This document shows, one piece after another, positions 6,493-8,814 of a stretch of 8,814 bases of DNA. Each line of letters opens with the position of its first letter. The first letter of the stretch is position 1. The stretch is from Deltaproteobacteria bacterium. GTDB lineage: Bacteria > Desulfobacterota > Binatia > UBA9968. Location of the stretch: contig VBKX01000064.1 of the NCBI GenBank assembly GCA_005879435.1, positions 10,516 through 19,329 on the forward strand, in the 5' to 3' direction. The translations under genes were made by a program, and so were the position numbers. The notes under the pieces were generated by a model. The model was not told where the DNA came from. It saw nothing but the letters and a program-made list of their open reading frames with translations, and made no database searches.

Positions 6493-6504
6493 GAACAGTC
6501 GTTC
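6493..6504. promoter_or_regulatory. Possible LexA-type site (GAAC-N4-GTTC)
   Basis: GAACAGTCGTTC has the GAAC-N4-GTTC core of Gram-positive-type SOS boxes, though its inner bases do not match the full consensus well. An adjacent imperfect palindrome GTTCACAATGAAC (6501-6513) shares the right half. No lexA is visible, so an SOS role is only a suggestion. Confidence 0.2.
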
Positions 6505-6645
6505 ACAATGAACACTTAACGAACAAAACATCCAGTTATCTTGCGATCCGATCCAAAAAGAATCGTTGGTGAGCAACATTTTCTTTTCGCCCTGTTAGAA
6601 AGAATCTAAGTTGAAAAAAATTCGTCGGATTATTCAGGAAAAATT

Positions 6646-6674
6646 TTAATAGTCCTTTTCAAATTTCTTTGCAA
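6646..6674 (-). promoter_or_regulatory. Candidate dnaA promoter
   Basis: On the minus strand, TTGCAA (6674-6669) and TATTAA (6651-6646) are separated by exactly 17 bases. Each matches four of six sigma-70 consensus positions. The site sits in an A/T-tract region that could act as an UP element. Transcripts would have a leader of roughly 255 bases running through the DnaA-box palindrome. Confidence 0.3.
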
Positions 6675-6718
6675 GAAAAAAGAAAGATAAAAAGTTTTTT
6701 TTTGCGCACAGATTCACC

Positions 6719-6747
6719 TTGACAGCCTAACGCTCTGGTGTTAGCAA
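6719..6747 (+). promoter_or_regulatory. Candidate hemL promoter
   Basis: A perfect -35 hexamer TTGACA (6719-6724) is followed after 17 bases by a poor -10, TAGCAA (6742-6747, three of six). A start near 6754 would leave a leader of only about ten bases before ATG 6763, which lacks a clear Shine-Dalgarno. A near-leaderless message or a further upstream promoter are both possible. Confidence 0.3.
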
Positions 6748-6762
6748 CACTCACCCATTTCC

Positions 6763-8049
6763 ATGACGCAATCAAGAAAACTTTTTCAGCGCGCCGCGAG
6801 CAAAATTCCCGGCGGCGTTAATAGCCCGGTGCGAGCTTGGAAAGCGGTTGGCGGCACGCCGCTTTTCATCTCCCGTGGACAGGGAAGCTATATCTTCGAC
6901 GCCGAAGGTAGACGATATATTGACTTTGTCGGATCCTGGGGACCACTGATTCTGGGTCACGCTCACCCAAAGATTGTGCAAGTGGTGCGACAACGAGCGG
7001 CCAGCGGCGTTACCTTTGGAGCGCCCACGATGTTCGAGATCGAGCTCGCTGAAACAGTCGAAAGGCTGGTTCCATCGATCGAAAAGCTGCGTCTCGTCAG
7101 TTCTGGCACCGAAGCGACGATGAGCGCCATTCGATTGGCGCGCGCGTACACCGGTCGAACAAAAATAGTCAAATTCGACGGCTGCTACCACGGTCATTCC
7201 GACGGTTTACTTGTCAAAGCGGGCTCCGGCGTCGCAACCTTGGGCCTGCCGGACAGTCCAGGCGTTCCAGCGGGCTTTGCTCGGGAAACATTGACGAGCA
7301 AATATAATGATTTGAAGCTTTTGCAAAAGATCTTTGACCGGCATGGAAAAGACATTGCGGCCGTGATCATCGAACCGATCTGCGGAAATATGGGTGTCAT
7401 CCAGCCGGAGCTAGGTTTTCTGTCAGCCATAAGAGAAATCACGCAGAAGAGCAATTCCCTGCTAATCTTTGATGAAGTGATTACCGGATTTCGCGTTGCT
7501 CTCGGCGGTGCCCAGGAACTCTTTCGAGTTAAACCCGACCTTACTTGTCTCGGCAAAATTTTAGGTGGTGGGCTCCCGCTGGCAGCATTTGGCGGGCGTA
7601 GTGAAATTATGAATTTGCTTGCGCCGGTTGGGCCGGTCTATCAGGCCGGCACGCTTTCCGGTAACCCGCTCGCGGTTTCGGCCGGCATCGCAACGCTGAA
7701 ACTGTTGAGTCGTCAAGGTGTTTACGATCAGTTGGAGGCAAAGAGCAAATATTTCGAGGATGGTATTTCAGCTGTGCTCGATCAATGCCGCCTGTGCGCA
7801 GTTATCAACCGAGTCGGCTCGATGATGACGCTATTTTTTGGCGTCGATCGGGTGACCAGTCCGGATCACGCGCGAAAATGTGATCAAAAACAATTCAGCA
7901 GCTTTTTCCACGCCATGCTCGAGCGCGGCGTCTATTTACCGCCGTCACCATTTGAGGCAATGTTCGTTTCCCTTGCCCATTCAACCGCTGATTTAAAAAA
8001 GACAATTTCAGCTTTTTCTCACTGGGCCCAAGCCGCTGCGCGTGGTTGA
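6763..8049 (+). CDS. hemL: Glutamate-1-semialdehyde 2,1-aminomutase
   Basis: A PLP-dependent enzyme that converts glutamate-1-semialdehyde to 5-aminolevulinate, the last step of the C5 route to haem and other tetrapyrroles, in the cytoplasm. The 428-residue product is full length. Family blocks are IPGGVNSPVRAWKAVGGTPLF (15-35), SSGTEATMSAIRLARAYTGR (113-132), DGCYHGHSD (139-147), IIEPICGNMGV (202-212), LIFDEVITGFR (234-244, with the PLP-contacting Asp237) and CLGKILGGGLPLAAFGG (262-278), where Lys265 is the Schiff-base lysine. The start agrees with the family N-terminus despite a weak Shine-Dalgarno. It is divergent from dnaA and lies 34 bases upstream of the atp genes on the same strand, so it may be cotranscribed with the ATP synthase operon, linking haem supply and respiratory energy conversion. 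Confidence 0.97.
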   Translation: MTQSRKLFQRAASKIPGGVNSPVRAWKAVGGTPLFISRGQGSYIFDAEGRRYIDFVGSWGPLILGHAHPKIVQVVRQRAASGVTFGAPTMFEIELAETVERLVPSIEKLRLVSSGTEATMSAIRLARAYTGRTKIVKFDGCYHGHSDGLLVKAGSGVATLGLPDSPGVPAGFARETLTSKYNDLKLLQKIFDRHGKDIAAVIIEPICGNMGVIQPELGFLSAIREITQKSNSLLIFDEVITGFRVALGGAQELFRVKPDLTCLGKILGGGLPLAAFGGRSEIMNLLAPVGPVYQAGTLSGNPLAVSAGIATLKLLSRQGVYDQLEAKSKYFEDGISAVLDQCRLCAVINRVGSMMTLFFGVDRVTSPDHARKCDQKQFSSFFHAMLERGVYLPPSPFEAMFVSLAHSTADLKKTISAFSHWAQAAARG

Positions 8050-8083
8050 CCCCTTGGGATAGTCATGCTAGAAAATTTGCCCA

Positions 8084-8371
8084 GTGGGAAAAATTGGCGG
8101 CCGCCCCAATGGCCGGCTCGATCATCAACCTCCCTTCCTGCGACGGGCAGGCTTATATTTAGGAGTCGCGTTTGAGCTGCCAGGCACCATCCTGGGTGGG
8201 CTGGTATTGGGATATTTTCTTGACGCTTACTTCGGCACGTCTCCATGGTTGCTGATCGCGCTGACTGCGCTCGCTTTCGTCGGCGCCTTCGTGAGACTGA
8301 TGAAATGGGTAAGGTTTTTTGCCAAAGAGCGTAATGGAAGCCGCGGCGAGAAAAATGATCCTGAGAATTGA
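8084..8371 (+). CDS. atpZ: AtpZ-type F1F0-ATPase assembly/accessory membrane protein
   Basis: A small inner-membrane protein of the AtpZ/AtpI (ATPase gene 1) family, usually encoded at the head of F-type ATP synthase operons and thought to help c-ring assembly or Mg/Ca handling. Of 95 residues, two membrane helices are clear: about 23-48 (GLYLGVAFELPGTILGGLVLGYFLDA) and 54-75 (PWLLIALTALAFVGAFVRLMKW). The short GTSPW turn between them is typical. The C-terminal tail is polar. The start is uncertain: GTG 8084 is the only usual start codon upstream of the conserved part before a stop (TAG 8069-8071), and its Shine-Dalgarno is poor. An ATG at 8065 opens a different frame (MLENLPSGKNWRPP...) that stops after about 36 codons, so a small frameshift in the N-terminal region cannot be excluded. 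It overlaps atpI. Confidence 0.8.
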   Translation: MGKIGGRPNGRLDHQPPFLRRAGLYLGVAFELPGTILGGLVLGYFLDAYFGTSPWLLIALTALAFVGAFVRLMKWVRFFAKERNGSRGEKNDPEN

Positions 8372-8732
8372 GCTGTGGCACGTGATCTTGCTTGCGGCGC
8401 TGTTGGCGACGCTCGGCCAAAGCAGATTTTTGGAGCCGACGGCGCTAATCGCTGGCGGCATCTTCATGGGCGTCAACTTTCTCCTGTTGGCGTATGGGAT
8501 CGCCTGGATATTGACGCCGCTGGCTGGAAAAGGAAGAGTAAAAACAGGTGTCGGTCTGCTGATTTTGAAGTTTGCTATTTTTTTGGGCCTGTTATCGACG
8601 CTGTTTTTTCGTTTTAATCTGGACGCGGTGTCGTTTGCCGCAGGCTTTTCGACCTTGATCATCGCAATCGTTTTAGAAACGATTCGAGCGGCCGTAAAGG
8701 TAGGGACATCAAGCAATGGAACATCCGTTTAA
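8334..8732 (+). CDS. atpI: ATP synthase subunit I (AtpI family)
   Basis: A membrane protein of the ATP synthase subunit I family, an accessory factor encoded before the F0 subunits. From ATG 8334 it has 132 residues with about four membrane helices: roughly 14-29, 36-61 (PTALIAGGIFMGVNFLLLAYGIAWIL), 72-92 (GVGLLILKFAIFLGLLSTLFF) and 98-117. The fold pattern and position identify the family better than any single residue, since the family is poorly conserved. ATG 8334 has a modest AAGAG site; ATG 8355 (MILRIELWHVILL) is an alternative. It overlaps atpZ upstream (38 bases with the chosen start) and atpB downstream (17 bases), which indicates translational coupling within one operon. Confidence 0.8.
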   Translation: MEAAARKMILRIELWHVILLAALLATLGQSRFLEPTALIAGGIFMGVNFLLLAYGIAWILTPLAGKGRVKTGVGLLILKFAIFLGLLSTLFFRFNLDAVSFAAGFSTLIIAIVLETIRAAVKVGTSSNGTSV

Positions 8733-8814
8733 CTGGTATAACTTACTGCCAGAGGGATGGCAGCATTCGATCGGCGATCACACGTTCTTCGCGATCGTAT
8801 CTGGAATTCTACTT
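8716..8814 (+). CDS. atpB: ATP synthase F0 subunit a, 5' part (runs off the window)
   Basis: The first 33 codons of the membrane subunit a, which forms the proton half-channels beside the c-ring. The visible N-terminus is MEHPFNWYNLLPEGWQHSIGDHTFFAIVSGILL, close to the MEHPF-W-LLPG start of AtpB in Deltaproteobacteria-like genomes, and ends at the start of the first membrane helix. The start ATG lies inside the end of atpI (17-base overlap) in another frame. The catalytic arginine region is outside the window, so completeness cannot be judged. Confidence 0.88.
   Translation, partial: MEHPFNWYNLLPEGWQHSIGDHTFFAIVSGILL

Larger units (their letters stand above)
6383..6762. promoter_or_regulatory. 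dnaA-hemL divergent intergenic region (second origin/regulatory segment)
   Basis: A 380-base stretch without a supportable gene. It holds, from left to right, the dnaA leader, a box-like 9-mer (6431-6439), a palindromic pair of consensus DnaA boxes (6441-6464), a possible GAAC-N4-GTTC site (6493-6504), an AT-rich A/T-tract zone (about 6590-6705) and candidate promoters for dnaA (minus) and hemL (plus). It probably forms the upstream half of a bipartite origin and the autoregulatory region of dnaA. Confidence 0.6.

Noticed and set aside
8159..8716. Minus-strand open frame of 185 codons over atpZ/atpI
   Set aside because: It overlaps two genes with clear membrane-protein patterns and atp context; its own product has no recognisable features.
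1..8814. CRISPR arrays, tRNA/rRNA genes, insertion sequences, phage or defence genes
   Set aside because: No regularly spaced repeats, cloverleaf-like sequences, transposase motifs or terminal inverted repeats were seen.

Overview
This window carries a bacterial chromosomal origin region from a Gram-negative organism. The evidence is dnaA and dnaN with a recognisable oriC between them, a hemL gene and the start of an F-type ATP synthase operon (atpZ-atpI-atpB). The other half holds solute-binding-protein-type genes and an isocitrate-lyase-superfamily enzyme. Large sets of NMT1/THI5-like binding proteins, Pht5-like proteins and ICL/PEP-mutase lyases are, from memory, typical of uncultivated soil or sediment lineages related to the old Deltaproteobacteria (Desulfobacterota, Binatia, Tectomicrobia, Rokubacteria-like). 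The MEHPF start of AtpB also fits that side of the tree. This placement is an inference with low to moderate confidence.

Layout, left to right. Bases 1-204 hold no gene I can support. Bases 205-1134 (-) encode an exported NMT1/THI5-type binding protein. It is divergent from a Pht5-like (4,5-dihydroxyphthalate decarboxylase / periplasmic-binding-fold) gene at 1267-2220 (+). A small unrecognised gene with a very strong Shine-Dalgarno follows (2464-2826), then an ICL/PEP-mutase-family C-C lyase (2893-3756). This gene runs convergently into dnaN (3801-4819, -). dnaN is broken: after residue 46 about 29 conserved residues are missing and the frame shifts. Between dnaN and dnaA (5042-6382, -) lies a 222-base AT-rich intergenic region. 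In the direction of dnaA transcription it shows DnaA boxes, then DnaA-trio repeats, then a TATATATA-type unwinding element, the layout described for the basal unwinding system of Bacillus subtilis. Upstream of dnaA sits a 24-bp perfect palindrome made of two head-to-head consensus DnaA boxes. The origin therefore looks bipartite, flanking dnaA.

Divergent from dnaA is hemL (6763-8049, +), followed by atpZ, atpI and the first 33 codons of atpB, with atpZ/atpI/atpB overlapping one another. The usual partners recF and gyrB are not next to dnaN, and rpmH/rnpA are not upstream of dnaA.

The points most worth a second look are the oriC architecture, the internal deletion in dnaN (assembly error or real), a possible similar in-frame loss in the first binding protein, and the unusual gene neighbourhood of the origin. 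I did not find a convincing novel multi-gene system.
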